A stretch of DNA of 64,000 nt from Pedobacter sp. B4-66 (GTDB lineage: Bacteria > Bacteroidota > Bacteroidia > Sphingobacteriales > Sphingobacteriaceae): the NCBI RefSeq assembly GCF_018492665.1, contig NZ_JAFVME010000005.1:372001-436000 (forward strand), given 5' to 3'. This document shows, in pieces, positions 9,013 through 18,111 of this stretch. Made by a program: the position numbers and the translations under genes. Position 1 is the first letter of the stretch. Each line of letters opens with the position of its first letter. The notes beneath the pieces are model-generated. The model was not told where the DNA came from, did no database searches, and saw nothing but the letters and a program-made list of their open reading frames with translations.

Positions 9013-9402
9013 ATGGAGGAAAATCACGAAAATAAAGAGAAGGGTATTGAGGACTTATATGAAGATGCAAAAAGTTATTTAGATACCAGGGTTGAGTATA
9101 CGCGACTATATCTTGTAGAGAAAATATCAAAGATCTTTGCCGATTTAGTAACCAATGCTGTAGTGGCTATATGCTTTATGCTCGCTTTTTTGTTCGGCAC
9201 TTTTACATTAGCCTTGTTCTTGTCAGACCTCCTTGGAAGCTATACAAGAGGTTTTGGTTGCGTGGCGTTAATCTATGTCTTTTTGGCACTGATCGTTTAT
9301 TACACGAAAGAAAAATACATCGAGAAGGCAATAATTAACTTTACTATCAGAAATTACTTTAACAAATTGGCGGATAAGGATGAAGAAGATAAGAAAATAT
9401 AA
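9013..9402 (+). CDS. Phage holin family-like membrane protein (DUF1469 type)
   Basis: Protein of 129 residues. An N-terminal amphipathic helix with charged residues (1-40) is followed by two hydrophobic helices (about 43-72 and 80-97) and a charged C-terminus. This matches the Phage_holin_3_6/DUF1469 family, which in chromosomes usually sits beside YtxH genes and is not a real lysis gene. No endolysin or phage gene is nearby. The end overlaps the next gene by 23 bases, so translation of the two is probably coupled. Confidence 0.7.
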   Translation: MEENHENKEKGIEDLYEDAKSYLDTRVEYTRLYLVEKISKIFADLVTNAVVAICFMLAFLFGTFTLALFLSDLLGSYTRGFGCVALIYVFLALIVYYTKEKYIEKAIINFTIRNYFNKLADKDEEDKKI

Positions 9403-9829
9403 TATTCGCAACCTTGAAGACTTACATGCTGAGGTAGCTAGCCTAAAGGCTGAATATACCATGCAGGAAGGTGCATTGCTTAGTGATACGAAAGTATACT
9501 TCAGACAGTTTACTTTAGGAGGCTTCGTTAAGAAATATGCAACTCCATCCGCTTTTCTTAAGATAGATGATAAACTGAATCTGAGTAGTAGTGTGATGTC
9601 TTTTGTATTGCCTTTTATTATGAATACTACATTGTTTAGAGGGTCTGGGTTTCTTACAAAAACGCTAATTGGATTGGCATCAAATAAGGTAGGTAAAACC
9701 TTAGATGCAGAACATTTGTCGGCTATTTTTAATTCTGTTAAATCTTGGTTTACAGGCTCTAAGAAAAAGAAAACAAAAGAAGGTGCGGATGTTGACTATG
9801 GCATTCCACCTGATAGTGAAACATACTAG
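9380..9829 (+). CDS. Hypothetical protein of the YtxH/holin-like triad
   Basis: Protein of 149 residues, not assigned to a family. A short N-terminal helix (LEDLHAEVASLKAEY, 11-25) resembles a coiled-coil start. The middle (about 65-105) is weakly hydrophobic and Gly/Ser-rich, and the C-terminus is Lys-rich then acidic. The start ATG at 9380 lies inside the preceding gene (23-nt overlap), which supports co-translation. Location with YtxH and holin-like genes suggests an envelope or membrane-stress role by context only. Confidence 0.7.
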   Translation: MKKIRKYNIRNLEDLHAEVASLKAEYTMQEGALLSDTKVYFRQFTLGGFVKKYATPSAFLKIDDKLNLSSSVMSFVLPFIMNTTLFRGSGFLTKTLIGLASNKVGKTLDAEHLSAIFNSVKSWFTGSKKKKTKEGADVDYGIPPDSETY

Positions 9830-9870
9830 TGCGTTCTGTTAGTACCATCGTCATCCGAAATTTCAAAAAA

Positions 9871-9906
9871 AATGCCTGCACCATTAATCATGATGCAGGC
9901 ATTTTA
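9871..9906. terminator. Bidirectional terminator between the YtxH triad and aspS
   Basis: The 10-bp stem AATGCCTGCA (9871-9880) / TGCAGGCATT (9894-9903) has an A-run before it and a T-rich run after it. It sits between convergent genes. Its loop sequence CATTAATCATGATGC recurs in the terminator at 60561. Confidence 0.85.
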
Positions 9907-9926
9907 TATTAAATCTGGTTCTTGTA

Positions 9927-11672
9927 TTAAACAGTTGTCTTTATTTTCAATTCATTCAATTGTTTATCATCAATTGTAGATGGGCTATCAATCATAACGT
10001 CTCTGCCAGAGTTATTCTTAGGGAATGCAATTACGTCACGAATTGAGTCAAGTCCGGCAAAAATAGAACATAACCTGTCAAAACCGAATGCGATACCGCC
10101 ATGTGGAGGTGCACCGAATTCAAATGCATCCATTAAGAAACCAAATTGCTTTTGTGCTTCTTCAGCTGAAAAACCTAAATGTTTAAACATTAGGGCCTGT
10201 AAAGCTCTGTCGTGGATACGTATTGAACCGCCACCAATTTCAGTTCCGTTTACTACCATATCGTAAGCATTAGCTCTTACCTCGCCTGGTTTAGAGTCAA
10301 GAAGTGCAATGTCTTCAGGCTTAGGAGAGGTGAAAGGATGGTGCATCGCATGGTATCTTTCAGATTCTTCATCCCATTCTAATAATGGGAAGTCAAGTAC
10401 CCAAAGCGCACTGAATTTATTTTTATCGCGTAATCCTAAACGATTACCCATTTCTAAACGTAGTTCACTTAATTGTTTACGTACTTTATCTTGAAGACCT
10501 GCCATAACCAATACTAAGTCGCCAGGCTCAGTATTAAATGCTGCCGACCATTTCTTTAGCTCATCTTCATTATAGAATTTATCTACAGATGATTTTAAAG
10601 AACCATCTTCATTGTGTCTTAGGTAAATTAGACCTGTTGCACCAATCTGCGGACGTTTAATAAAGTCTGTAAGCTCATCCACCTGTTTACGGGTATAATT
10701 TGCACAAGCTTTTGCGTTAATACCAACAACCAGTTCTGCGTTATCAAATACAGGGAAATCTTTTCCTTTAACCAGGTCAGTGATTTCAACAAACTGCATT
10801 TCAAAACGGGTATCTGGCTTATCAGAACCATAAAAACGCATTGCATCGGCATATTGCATTCTTGGTACCTCAGGTAAATCGAAGTTCTTAATATCTTTAA
10901 ATAAGGTACGGATTAAGCCTTCAAAGGTGTTTAATATATCTTCTTGCTCGATGAAAGACATCTCACAGTCTATCTGAGTAAATTCAGGTTGTCTGTCAGC
11001 ACGTAAATCCTCATCTCTAAAGCACTTTACAATTTGGAAGTATCTGTCGAAACCAGACACCATTAACAATTGTTTAAAGGTTTGAGGAGATTGAGGTAAT
11101 GCATAAAACTCGCCTGCATTCATGCGACTTGGAACAACAAAGTCCCTTGCACCTTCAGGTGTAGATTTAATAAGAACAGGAGTTTCAACCTCAATAAAGT
11201 CTAACCCATCTAAATATCGGCGGACAGCCTGAGCCATTTTGTGGCGTAAAATCATATTGTTACGAACCGGATTTCTACGTAAATCCAGGTAGCGATATTT
11301 CATGCGTAAATCATCACCGCCATCGGTTTCGTCGTCTATTAAGAAAGGAGGTAATTTTGCTGCATTCAATATTTCAAGTGCAGTAATTTTAATCTCAACC
11401 TCACCTGTTGGCATTTTAAGGTTCTTGTTAGAACGTTCTACTACCAATCCACTGGCTTTAATTACAAACTCTCTTCCTAGACCCCGGGCAGCTTCACATA
11501 ATTCACGATTATCATCCATATTGAAAACCAACTGGGTAATCCCGTATCTGTCACGGATATCTATAAAGGTCATGCCTCCTAAATCTCTTGATTTCTGTAC
11601 CCAACCACAAAGGATTACATCTTCTCCTAAGTTCTGAATGGTTAAAGCGCCGCAAGTAGTTGTTCTTAACAT
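9927..11672 (-). CDS. aspS: Aspartyl-tRNA synthetase
   Basis: Class II synthetase of 581 residues, matching bacterial AspRS. The N-terminal OB-fold anticodon-binding domain (about 1-110, [19 protein letters not shown]) is followed by the catalytic core with motif 2 ([18 protein letters not shown]), the bacterial GAD insertion, and motif 3 (GIAFGFDRL) near the C-terminus. The start is the ATG at 11672; a longer frame beginning at 11714 would start upstream of the promoter box and add 14 unconserved residues. It charges tRNA-Asp and is monocistronic. Confidence 0.95.
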   Translation of the reverse strand: MLRTTTCGALTIQNLGEDVILCGWVQKSRDLGGMTFIDIRDRYGITQLVFNMDDNRELCEAARGLGREFVIKASGLVVERSNKNLKMPTGEVEIKITALEILNAAKLPPFLIDDETDGGDDLRMKYRYLDLRRNPVRNNMILRHKMAQAVRRYLDGLDFIEVETPVLIKSTPEGARDFVVPSRMNAGEFYALPQSPQTFKQLLMVSGFDRYFQIVKCFRDEDLRADRQPEFTQIDCEMSFIEQEDILNTFEGLIRTLFKDIKNFDLPEVPRMQYADAMRFYGSDKPDTRFEMQFVEITDLVKGKDFPVFDNAELVVGINAKACANYTRKQVDELTDFIKRPQIGATGLIYLRHNEDGSLKSSVDKFYNEDELKKWSAAFNTEPGDLVLVMAGLQDKVRKQLSELRLEMGNRLGLRDKNKFSALWVLDFPLLEWDEESERYHAMHHPFTSPKPEDIALLDSKPGEVRANAYDMVVNGTEIGGGSIRIHDRALQALMFKHLGFSAEEAQKQFGFLMDAFEFGAPPHGGIAFGFDRLCSIFAGLDSIRDVIAFPKNNSGRDVMIDSPSTIDDKQLNELKIKTTV

Positions 11673-11691
11673 TCTTAAAATAATTAAGCGG

Positions 11692-11699
11692 CAAAAATA
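11692..11699 (-). promoter_or_regulatory. aspS promoter, -7 box TATTTTTG
   Basis: Exact TAnnTTTG match on the minus strand, ending 20 nt before the aspS ATG. It also decides the start codon, since the alternative start lies upstream of it. Confidence 0.6.
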
Positions 11700-11861
11700 T
11701 TCATTTTGAACCACATATTTTAAAGCCTGGCGATTTTACTTGTTATATTTAATTTATTATCTCTTTAAGTTTTTAATAAACTAAAGAAAATGAAAAGTTT
11801 TTTAAGCATGCATGCAACGTTTTAAAAAAGCAGTTGTCATATTAAACGAATCAGAAAAACA

Positions 11862-12407
11862 TTGGAAACAGTATACATAGATAAGCACGTGGAGCTAGTT
11901 GAAGATTGCCGAAAAGGCAATCGGAAAGCGCAATTTGAAATTTACAAATTGTATGCAAAAGCTATGTATAATGTTGCTCTGAGGATAGTTAATCATGAAG
12001 CTGAGGCAGAAGATGTTTTGCAGGAGGGATTTTTAGATGCCTTTACAAGAATAGAAACCTTTAGGGGGGAAACAACGTTCGGATTATGGCTAAAGCAGAT
12101 CATCATTAATAAATCTATTAATCAGTTAAGAAAGCGGAAAGCAGAATTTATAAATATTGATGAGATAGATATCCCGGAAAGTGCTGCTGAGGATGAAGAA
12201 GATTTAGCATTAAAGGTAAATGAAATCAGGGAGGCAGTGGCCAGGCTTCCCGATGGTTATAGAGTGGTGTTAACACTGTATTTATTTGAAGGATATGATC
12301 ACGAAGAAATATCTCATATTCTAAAAATATCAGAAAATACATCACGTACACAATACATGAGAGCCAAAATGAAGTTGAATGGCTTATTAGAAAAGAGAGG
12401 AGTATAA
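11862..12407 (+). CDS. RNA polymerase sigma factor, ECF type
   Basis: Protein of 181 residues with the two conserved ECF regions: sigma-2 (about 20-90, including AEDVLQEGFLDAF and the -10-binding helix FRGETTFGLWLKQI) and sigma-4 (about 125-178, LPDGYRVVLTLYLFEGYDHEEIS, then a helix-turn-helix). The start is TTG at 11862; the first ATG would remove part of sigma-2. It ends 1 nt before an anti-sigma-like gene, and the third gene encodes a secreted repeat protein, a typical autoregulated sigma/anti-sigma operon. The signal sensed is unknown. Confidence 0.88.
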   Translation: METVYIDKHVELVEDCRKGNRKAQFEIYKLYAKAMYNVALRIVNHEAEAEDVLQEGFLDAFTRIETFRGETTFGLWLKQIIINKSINQLRKRKAEFINIDEIDIPESAAEDEEDLALKVNEIREAVARLPDGYRVVLTLYLFEGYDHEEISHILKISENTSRTQYMRAKMKLNGLLEKRGV

Positions 12408-12408
12408 G

Positions 12409-12936
12409 ATGAGCAAAAAGTTAGAAGAGTATATCAGAGAGCATAAAAAATCTTTTGATGTTGGAACACCTTCAGATAAGTTGTGGAGTAAAATTGAAAC
12501 AGCATTAGACAAAGAAAAAGTAAAAAAGCCTTTGAGGGTGCCGTTGTGGTTCGCTATAGCTGCATCCCTGACCGTGGTGATGACGATTACTTTTATATAT
12601 ACTTATCGTAGTAAACAAACAGGGGTTGATATAGCGGATGTAAATCCAATATATGCACAAAAGGAAATGAAATTTGCCAGTCTTATCGAACAGAAAAAAG
12701 ATAGCCTGATGGTTTATGCGCAGGAAAATCCAAAGTTGTACGGTGAGTTTAGCTCGGATTTACAAAAGTTGGGGGCTGACTATGAAAACTTAAAGAAACA
12801 ATTGCAAAATAGTCCGAATCAGAAATTGGTGGTTAGGGCAATGGTGAAAAATTTGGAGCTACAGCTACAGGTAATAAACCAGCAATTATCAATTATTAAT
12901 GAGGTTAGTCAATATAAAAAGGAGAATAAAATATGA
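12409..12936 (+). CDS. Putative anti-sigma factor, single-pass membrane protein
   Basis: Protein of 175 residues with a charged cytoplasmic N-terminus (1-43), one transmembrane helix (about 45-66) and an extracytoplasmic helical C-terminus (about 85-175) rich in Lys/Gln/Leu that may form a coiled coil. No zinc-binding ZAS motif is visible, so the assignment rests on topology and on its place directly after the ECF sigma gene. It overlaps the next gene by 4 nt (ATGA), showing tight coupling. Confidence 0.7.
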   Translation: MSKKLEEYIREHKKSFDVGTPSDKLWSKIETALDKEKVKKPLRVPLWFAIAASLTVVMTITFIYTYRSKQTGVDIADVNPIYAQKEMKFASLIEQKKDSLMVYAQENPKLYGEFSSDLQKLGADYENLKKQLQNSPNQKLVVRAMVKNLELQLQVINQQLSIINEVSQYKKENKI

Positions 12937-14234
12937 AAAATTTAACAGGAGGTATTCTATCTCTGTTGCTTCTAGCAAGCATCGCCAATGCACAATCTGT
13001 AAATATTGAAAGCGCAATAAATACGGAGGTGGCAGTTAATGTTTCGAGTAAAACAAATATTGAAGCAATTGAGCCTATCAGTTTTACTCAGAATGGAAGT
13101 GAGGGAGACGATGATCCAATGCGATCAAAAACGTTTATCAAAACCTTCGCTATAGATAATTCTGATAAAATTGTACTTGGTAATCAATACGGATCTATAC
13201 AGGTTAAAATATGGGATAGAAAGGAAGTGAAAGTAGATGTAGACATTAAGGCGTACAGTAGTAATGATGCTGACGTTCAGAAACTATTGGACAACATTAC
13301 CATAGAGGCCGGTAAATCTGGAGATCAGGTTATTTTTAAAACCAAAATGGAGCAAAGGAATGGGAATTGGGGGAATGGAAGTCGAAACGGTAGAAGATGG
13401 AGAAGAGAAGTGAAAGTAAACTATGTTGTTTATATGCCTGCATCTAATTCATTAACCGTATCGCAAAATTATGGTGATGTGAATATGGGGGATTTAAATG
13501 GGCCACTTTATGTAAAAGTTCAATACGGTAATTTTACTGCGCAGAGTTTAAGCAATACAAACAATTATATTTCTGTGCAGTACGGGCAAACTAATGTTCA
13601 GGCAGTAAATAAGGCAGTGGTTAAGCAGCAATATGGATCAGGGTTAACCATAGGGACAGCTAATTCACTTGATATTGATGCTCAGTATACCGCGGTTAAT
13701 GTGACTAATATTAAAGGGAATGCTGTTGTCAAACAGCAATATGGCTCAGGACTTACTATAGGCTCCGTTGAGAATCTGGATCTGGATGTTCAGTACGCTA
13801 ATGTTAACATCAATACCATTAAAGGCAATGCTAAAATCAACCAGCAATACAATAATATAGCGATTTCTACAGTAGGTAATTTAGACCTGGATGCTCAATA
13901 TGTAAGCGCAAGTATAGGTACCTTAAGAGGAGATGGTAAGTTTGATATGCAATACAATAAGTTAAGTATTGATGAAGTAACCAATGGTTGCAAATCGCTA
14001 ACTGTTGATGGAGCGTACCTTGGAATAGGTATTAATTTTAATAATTCCTTTAACGCAGATTTCGATGTTCATACCAGTTATGCTTCGTTTAACTATGGTA
14101 ACAGGGTTTCTGCCAGAATTATCGATGGAGGAGATAGAGATTCAACCACTAAAAATTACACAGGTAAAATAGGTAACGGAGGTGGAGCCAAAGTGAAAAT
14201 CAGTTCCGACTACGGTTCAGTGTCATTTAAATAA
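12933..14234 (+). CDS. Secreted repeat protein, DUF4097-like beta-helix
   Basis: Protein of 433 residues with a signal peptide (1-20, ending ANAQ). The C-terminal half is built of about 36-residue beta-strand repeats: VKQQYGSGLTIG occurs twice (from about 229 and 265), each followed by a (D/L)xDxQY unit and an IKGNA turn, then two more degenerate copies. The pattern resembles DUF4097/DUF2807 auto-transporter-adhesin-like putative beta-helices. The repeat is also visible at DNA level (13620-13660 and 13728-13768). Gly/Asn/Arg-rich residues at about 140-155 break the N-terminal part. It is co-transcribed with the ECF sigma and anti-sigma genes and is probably an envelope target of that system. 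Confidence 0.75.
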   Translation: MKNLTGGILSLLLLASIANAQSVNIESAINTEVAVNVSSKTNIEAIEPISFTQNGSEGDDDPMRSKTFIKTFAIDNSDKIVLGNQYGSIQVKIWDRKEVKVDVDIKAYSSNDADVQKLLDNITIEAGKSGDQVIFKTKMEQRNGNWGNGSRNGRRWRREVKVNYVVYMPASNSLTVSQNYGDVNMGDLNGPLYVKVQYGNFTAQSLSNTNNYISVQYGQTNVQAVNKAVVKQQYGSGLTIGTANSLDIDAQYTAVNVTNIKGNAVVKQQYGSGLTIGSVENLDLDVQYANVNINTIKGNAKINQQYNNIAISTVGNLDLDAQYVSASIGTLRGDGKFDMQYNKLSIDEVTNGCKSLTVDGAYLGIGINFNNSFNADFDVHTSYASFNYGNRVSARIIDGGDRDSTTKNYTGKIGNGGGAKVKISSDYGSVSFK

Positions 14235-14255
14235 AACAATAAACCAAACACAACT

Positions 14256-14289
14256 AAAGCTTGTTGATAAATTCAGCAAGCTTTTTTTA
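14256..14289 (+). terminator. Terminator after the ECF sigma operon
   Basis: Stem AAAGCTTG (14256-14263) / CAAGCTTT (14277-14284), a 13-nt loop, then a run of T. Confidence 0.8.
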
Positions 14290-14320
14290 TATCTTAGCTC
14301 CAAAATAAATTTTACATAAT

Positions 14321-15112
14321 ATGGAATTATTGAGCAGTCCGGAAGCTTGGGTATCACTACTGACTCTGACAGTTTTAGAGATCGTTTTAGGGATAGACAA
14401 CATTATCTTTATCTCTATTTTGTCAGGTAAATTACCAGCCGATCAGCAAAAAAAAGGCAGACAGATAGGCTTGGCCCTTGCAATGATTACCCGTGTTCTT
14501 TTATTATTGTCACTTACCTGGGTGATGACTTTAACATCAGAACTGTTTAATCTTGGAGATTTAATTGGTGTTTCTAATGCTGAATGGTTGCAGAAATTAT
14601 CAATTTCCGGGCGTGATTTAATTCTCATTATAGGAGGTCTATTTTTAATTTATAAGAGTACTCATGAAATACATGATAAATTAGAAAGTGAAGAAGAAAA
14701 GGAACTAAAAGGAAAAGTTCACTCTTTTGCTGGTGTAATAGTTCAAATATTACTTTTAGACATTGTGTTTTCTTTGGATTCAGTAATTACTGCCGTAGGT
14801 ATGGCAGATCATGTCGAAATAATGATTGCTGCGGTTGTTATTGCGGTAATTATTATGATGGTCTCGGCCAGTGCGATAAGTAATTTCGTAAATAATCACC
14901 CAACAGTAAAAATGCTTGCATTATCCTTCCTGTTGCTAATTGGCGTTTCGCTGTTAGCCGAAGGCTTAGACCAGCATATTCCTAAGGGATATATTTATTT
15001 TGCAATGGCTTTTTCAATTTTAGTAGAGATGCTGAATTTGAAAATGAAGAAAAATGCGAAAAAACCTATAGAGTTGAGAAATACACCTCACGAAGAGGAA
15101 ACTAAAAACTAA
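14321..15112 (+). CDS. TerC family integral membrane protein
   Basis: Protein of 263 residues with about seven hydrophobic helices. The two TerC signatures with membrane-embedded acids are present: LTVLEIVLGIDNIIFI near the N-terminus and LLDIVFSLDSVITAVGMA in the middle. TerC/Alx proteins are linked to tellurite resistance and manganese export; here Mn or another metal is an inference from the family. The C-terminal tail is short and Lys/Glu-rich. It is followed 8 nt later by a nucleoid-associated protein gene. Confidence 0.87.
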   Translation: MELLSSPEAWVSLLTLTVLEIVLGIDNIIFISILSGKLPADQQKKGRQIGLALAMITRVLLLLSLTWVMTLTSELFNLGDLIGVSNAEWLQKLSISGRDLILIIGGLFLIYKSTHEIHDKLESEEEKELKGKVHSFAGVIVQILLLDIVFSLDSVITAVGMADHVEIMIAAVVIAVIIMMVSASAISNFVNNHPTVKMLALSFLLLIGVSLLAEGLDQHIPKGYIYFAMAFSILVEMLNLKMKKNAKKPIELRNTPHEEETKN

Positions 15113-15120
15113 TACCATTA

Positions 15121-16176
15121 ATGATTTCTTTTTTTGAAGCTTCCCTTGCAGAGCTTTCCATTCATAGAATTGGAAACAAATCGCAAGATGAATTTTACGT
15201 GTTGTCTGAACAGTCGGTAGCAATACAAGACAATATGTTGAGTAACCTGTTGCAGCAATATTTTCTCAGCCCGTACGAAAAGGTAAACGAGATTTACCGT
15301 TTTTTTCATCCCAATTCAGATCTGAATTTAAATGAAGTATATCATTTTGCATCAGAGATATTTGAAAAAGGAGAGACCTTTCATGAAAATAGTAAGGAGC
15401 TTGCCAAATATCTATATGATGTATCAGGACATCCGAAAATAAAATCAGGAGAACTTTATCTTGCTTATTTTGAAAATGTGCAGATTGAAGGAGAACTTCA
15501 TGATGCCATTGGTATCTTTAAATCAGAAACCAAAGAAACTTATTTGAAGGTGTATCCTGAGAATAGTGGGTTTGGATTAAGCTATGAGCAGGAGGCAATT
15601 AATATCAACAAGCTTGATAAAGGCTGCCTCATCTTTAATACCGACAAAGAAGAGGGCTATAGAGTCGCCGTAATAGATCAAACCAATCGCAGTGCAGAGG
15701 CTGTATACTGGAAGGATGAGTTTTTGAAATTGAAAACCAGAAACGATAATTTCAATCAGACAAACAATGTGCTGGGGGTATACAAAAATTTCGTTACCGA
15801 GAAGCTAGATCAAGACTTTGATATCTCTAAAGCCGATAAAATAGATTTGTTAAACAAGTCTATGAAGTACTTTAAAGAGAAAGAAAGCTTTGATATTGAT
15901 GAGTTCTCGAATGAGGTTATTGGCAATTCAGAAGGTATCGAAGCGTTTAAAAATTATAAGAAAAGTTACGAAGAGGAGTTTGATGCACCTATTCCCGATA
16001 GCTTCGATATTTCTGGTGCTGCGGTAAAGAAACAAGCCCGCGTTTTTAAAAGTGTACTTAAGCTGGATAAAAACTTTCATATTTATATCCATGGCGATAA
16101 AGAACTGATAGAAAAAGGTTTCGATGATGATAAATCGATGAATTACTATAAGGTTTATTTCAGAGAGGAAGAGTAA
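15121..16176 (+). CDS. Nucleoid-associated protein, NdpA/YejK (NA37) family
   Basis: Protein of 351 residues, similar in length to E. coli YejK. The N-terminal segment (SIHRIGNKSQDE, 13-24) and the central GELYLAYFENV... DAIGIFKSE region match the 37-kDa nucleoid-associated protein family. It is soluble and acidic with no signal peptide. Its role is DNA-associated but not well defined. It follows terC by 8 nt and may be co-transcribed. Confidence 0.82.
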   Translation: MISFFEASLAELSIHRIGNKSQDEFYVLSEQSVAIQDNMLSNLLQQYFLSPYEKVNEIYRFFHPNSDLNLNEVYHFASEIFEKGETFHENSKELAKYLYDVSGHPKIKSGELYLAYFENVQIEGELHDAIGIFKSETKETYLKVYPENSGFGLSYEQEAININKLDKGCLIFNTDKEEGYRVAVIDQTNRSAEAVYWKDEFLKLKTRNDNFNQTNNVLGVYKNFVTEKLDQDFDISKADKIDLLNKSMKYFKEKESFDIDEFSNEVIGNSEGIEAFKNYKKSYEEEFDAPIPDSFDISGAAVKKQARVFKSVLKLDKNFHIYIHGDKELIEKGFDDDKSMNYYKVYFREEE

Positions 16177-16262
16177 TTACTTTTAGCATTATAGTTAAAA
16201 TGTTTGGCTGTTAATTAATAATAATTGTAGTTTAGTAGTTAGCCAAATATTCTAAACTATAT

Positions 16263-17798
16263 ATGAACGTTGAACCGCAAAAGAACAGCATTTTCAAAGT
16301 AATCGGGGCATCGTCCCTGGGCACATTAATCGAATGGTATGATTTCTACATTTTTGGGAGTCTTGCCACTATTATAGGATCACAACTTTTCCCTGCAGAT
16401 GCAGGAGCCTCAGCATTAATAAATACCCTTGCAATATTTGCAGCAGGGTTTATTGTTCGCCCTTTTGGCGCCTTGGTTTTTGGCCGTTTGGGAGATCTTA
16501 TTGGTAGAAAATATACTTTTCTTTTAACCCTGGTGCTTATGGGTGGGTCAACCTTTCTTATTGGCCTTATCCCATCTTATTCTAGTATTGGCTATGCCGC
16601 CCCAATTTTAGTTTTGATTCTGCGCCTGATACAGGGGCTTGCACTAGGAGGTGAGTATGGTGGGGCTGCAACCTACGTGGCAGAACATGCGCCTGCAAAT
16701 AAACGAGGTTTCTTTACAAGTTGGATTCAGACCACTGCAACGGGTGGATTATTTCTTTCATTAGGGATAATTGTATTGACTAAAAACCTTCTTGGTGCAG
16801 AAGATTTTGCTGCCTGGGGATGGAGAATCCCGTTTCTACTATCTATTTTATTGGTAGGTGTTTCCATTTACATTAGAATGAAAATGCATGAGTCGCCAAT
16901 GTTTACCAAATTAAAAACAGAGGGCAATATCTCTAAAAATCCACTGAAAGAAAGTTTTAGTAACAAGGCAAACTTTAAAATGGTTTTGCTGGCTCTTTTT
17001 GGTGCCACAATGGGACAGGGGGTTATTTGGTACACAGGTCAGTTTTATGCTCAATCATTTATTGAAAACACCTGTAAAGTCGATTTTAACGACTCTAGAT
17101 ACATTCTTTTGTGGGGTATAGCCTTTGCCACCCCTTTCTTTGTGGTATTTGGTTCATGGAGCGATAAGGTGGGTAGAAAATGGATTATGCTAACAGGGAT
17201 GCTGCTGGGGATTATCTTTTACAGGCCGATATATCAGATATTCCTTGACGATACTGATGTAAGTCAGGTTACGCAAAATGATATTAAAGAGGTTTCCAAT
17301 CCTGTTGTTACGAGAACCTTGATTGAGAATACTTCTGACAGCTTAATTACAACCACCTCTCAGGTTACTTTACTAAGCGGTGCGTCGTTTACAAAGGTAC
17401 AGGCGCACACTAAATATGCTGATTTGAGTAAGCCAGCGAGTATTGCTCCTGATGCTTTTAAGGATAAAAAGCTTTCTACTCCGGTTTTCTGGAAATTCGT
17501 GTTCCTGATTTTCTTCCAGATTTTGCTGGTAACTATGGTTTACGGGCCAATTGCAGCATTCTTGGTTGAGTTGTTCCCAACAAAAATAAGGTATACATCA
17601 ATGTCGCTGCCATACCACGTTGGTAACGGAGTGTTCGGGGGGCTGGTGCCTTTTATTGCAACGCTTATAGCTAGTTTCTCGGGCTCTACGCCATTATCTG
17701 GTTTGTGGTATCCAATTGGGATCGCGGCATTAAGTTTTGTAATAGGAGCCATTTATTTATCGAACAAAAAGCCGGATCATGGCGAGGCTGATCATTAA
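16263..17798 (+). CDS. MFS transporter, metabolite:H+ symporter (MHS) type
   Basis: Protein of 511 residues with about 12 transmembrane helices. SLGTLIEWYDFYIFG (18-32), MFS motif A GRLGDLIGRK (74-83) and the LRLIQGLALGGEYGGA block (120-135) define the ShiA/ProP-like sugar_tr/MHS branch, which imports organic acids, osmolytes or shikimate with protons. Between the helices ending about 325 and starting about 408 lies an 80-residue Ser/Thr-rich insertion, absent from most MHS carriers of 430-450 residues. The substrate cannot be read. A 79-residue membrane protein gene follows by 24 nt. Confidence 0.88.
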   Translation: MNVEPQKNSIFKVIGASSLGTLIEWYDFYIFGSLATIIGSQLFPADAGASALINTLAIFAAGFIVRPFGALVFGRLGDLIGRKYTFLLTLVLMGGSTFLIGLIPSYSSIGYAAPILVLILRLIQGLALGGEYGGAATYVAEHAPANKRGFFTSWIQTTATGGLFLSLGIIVLTKNLLGAEDFAAWGWRIPFLLSILLVGVSIYIRMKMHESPMFTKLKTEGNISKNPLKESFSNKANFKMVLLALFGATMGQGVIWYTGQFYAQSFIENTCKVDFNDSRYILLWGIAFATPFFVVFGSWSDKVGRKWIMLTGMLLGIIFYRPIYQIFLDDTDVSQVTQNDIKEVSNPVVTRTLIENTSDSLITTTSQVTLLSGASFTKVQAHTKYADLSKPASIAPDAFKDKKLSTPVFWKFVFLIFFQILLVTMVYGPIAAFLVELFPTKIRYTSMSLPYHVGNGVFGGLVPFIATLIASFSGSTPLSGLWYPIGIAALSFVIGAIYLSNKKPDHGEADH

Positions 17799-17822
17799 AA
17801 TCAAATAAAAGAGAAATTTACG

Positions 17823-18062
17823 ATGAACGGATTAAAAAAAGCATTAGGAATATTCTGGATCATACTTGGTCCGGCATCCATCATATTTATGTTTATGCAG
17901 GCTATTGAAAAAGTAGGACTTGCACCCGAAGGAGTGGCAAAAACAAACACCGCTTTGCAGTGGGGCATTATCTTATTTATTTTTATCCCTATCAGTGCAG
18001 GCCTTGTTGTTTTTGGCTATTATGCTTTAAAAGGGGAGTATGATAAGCTACCAGAAGACTAG
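17823..18062 (+). CDS. Small two-helix membrane protein paired with the MFS transporter
   Basis: Protein of 79 residues with two predicted transmembrane helices (about 8-27 and 44-68) separated by a short loop (KVGLAPEGVAKTN). No family was assigned with certainty. The 24-nt spacing after the transporter and the shared strong terminator suggest a transporter accessory subunit; this is inference. Confidence 0.75.
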   Translation: MNGLKKALGIFWIILGPASIIFMFMQAIEKVGLAPEGVAKTNTALQWGIILFIFIPISAGLVVFGYYALKGEYDKLPED

Positions 18063-18066
18063 TGAG

Positions 18067-18105
18067 ACTATCGTTCTGCTGAATTTATTTCAGCAGAACG
18101 ATAGT
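18067..18105. terminator. 17-bp bidirectional terminator
   Basis: Perfect inverted repeat of 17 bp (18067-18083 and 18089-18105, core TCGTTCTGCTGAA) with a 5-nt loop, between the convergent MFS operon and rlmI. Confidence 0.9.
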
Positions 18106-18111
18106 TAAATA

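Noticed and set aside
9013..9402. Prophage, suggested by the holin-like protein
   Set aside because: No endolysin, structural or integrase gene is present; the YtxH/holin-like pair is a common chromosomal arrangement.
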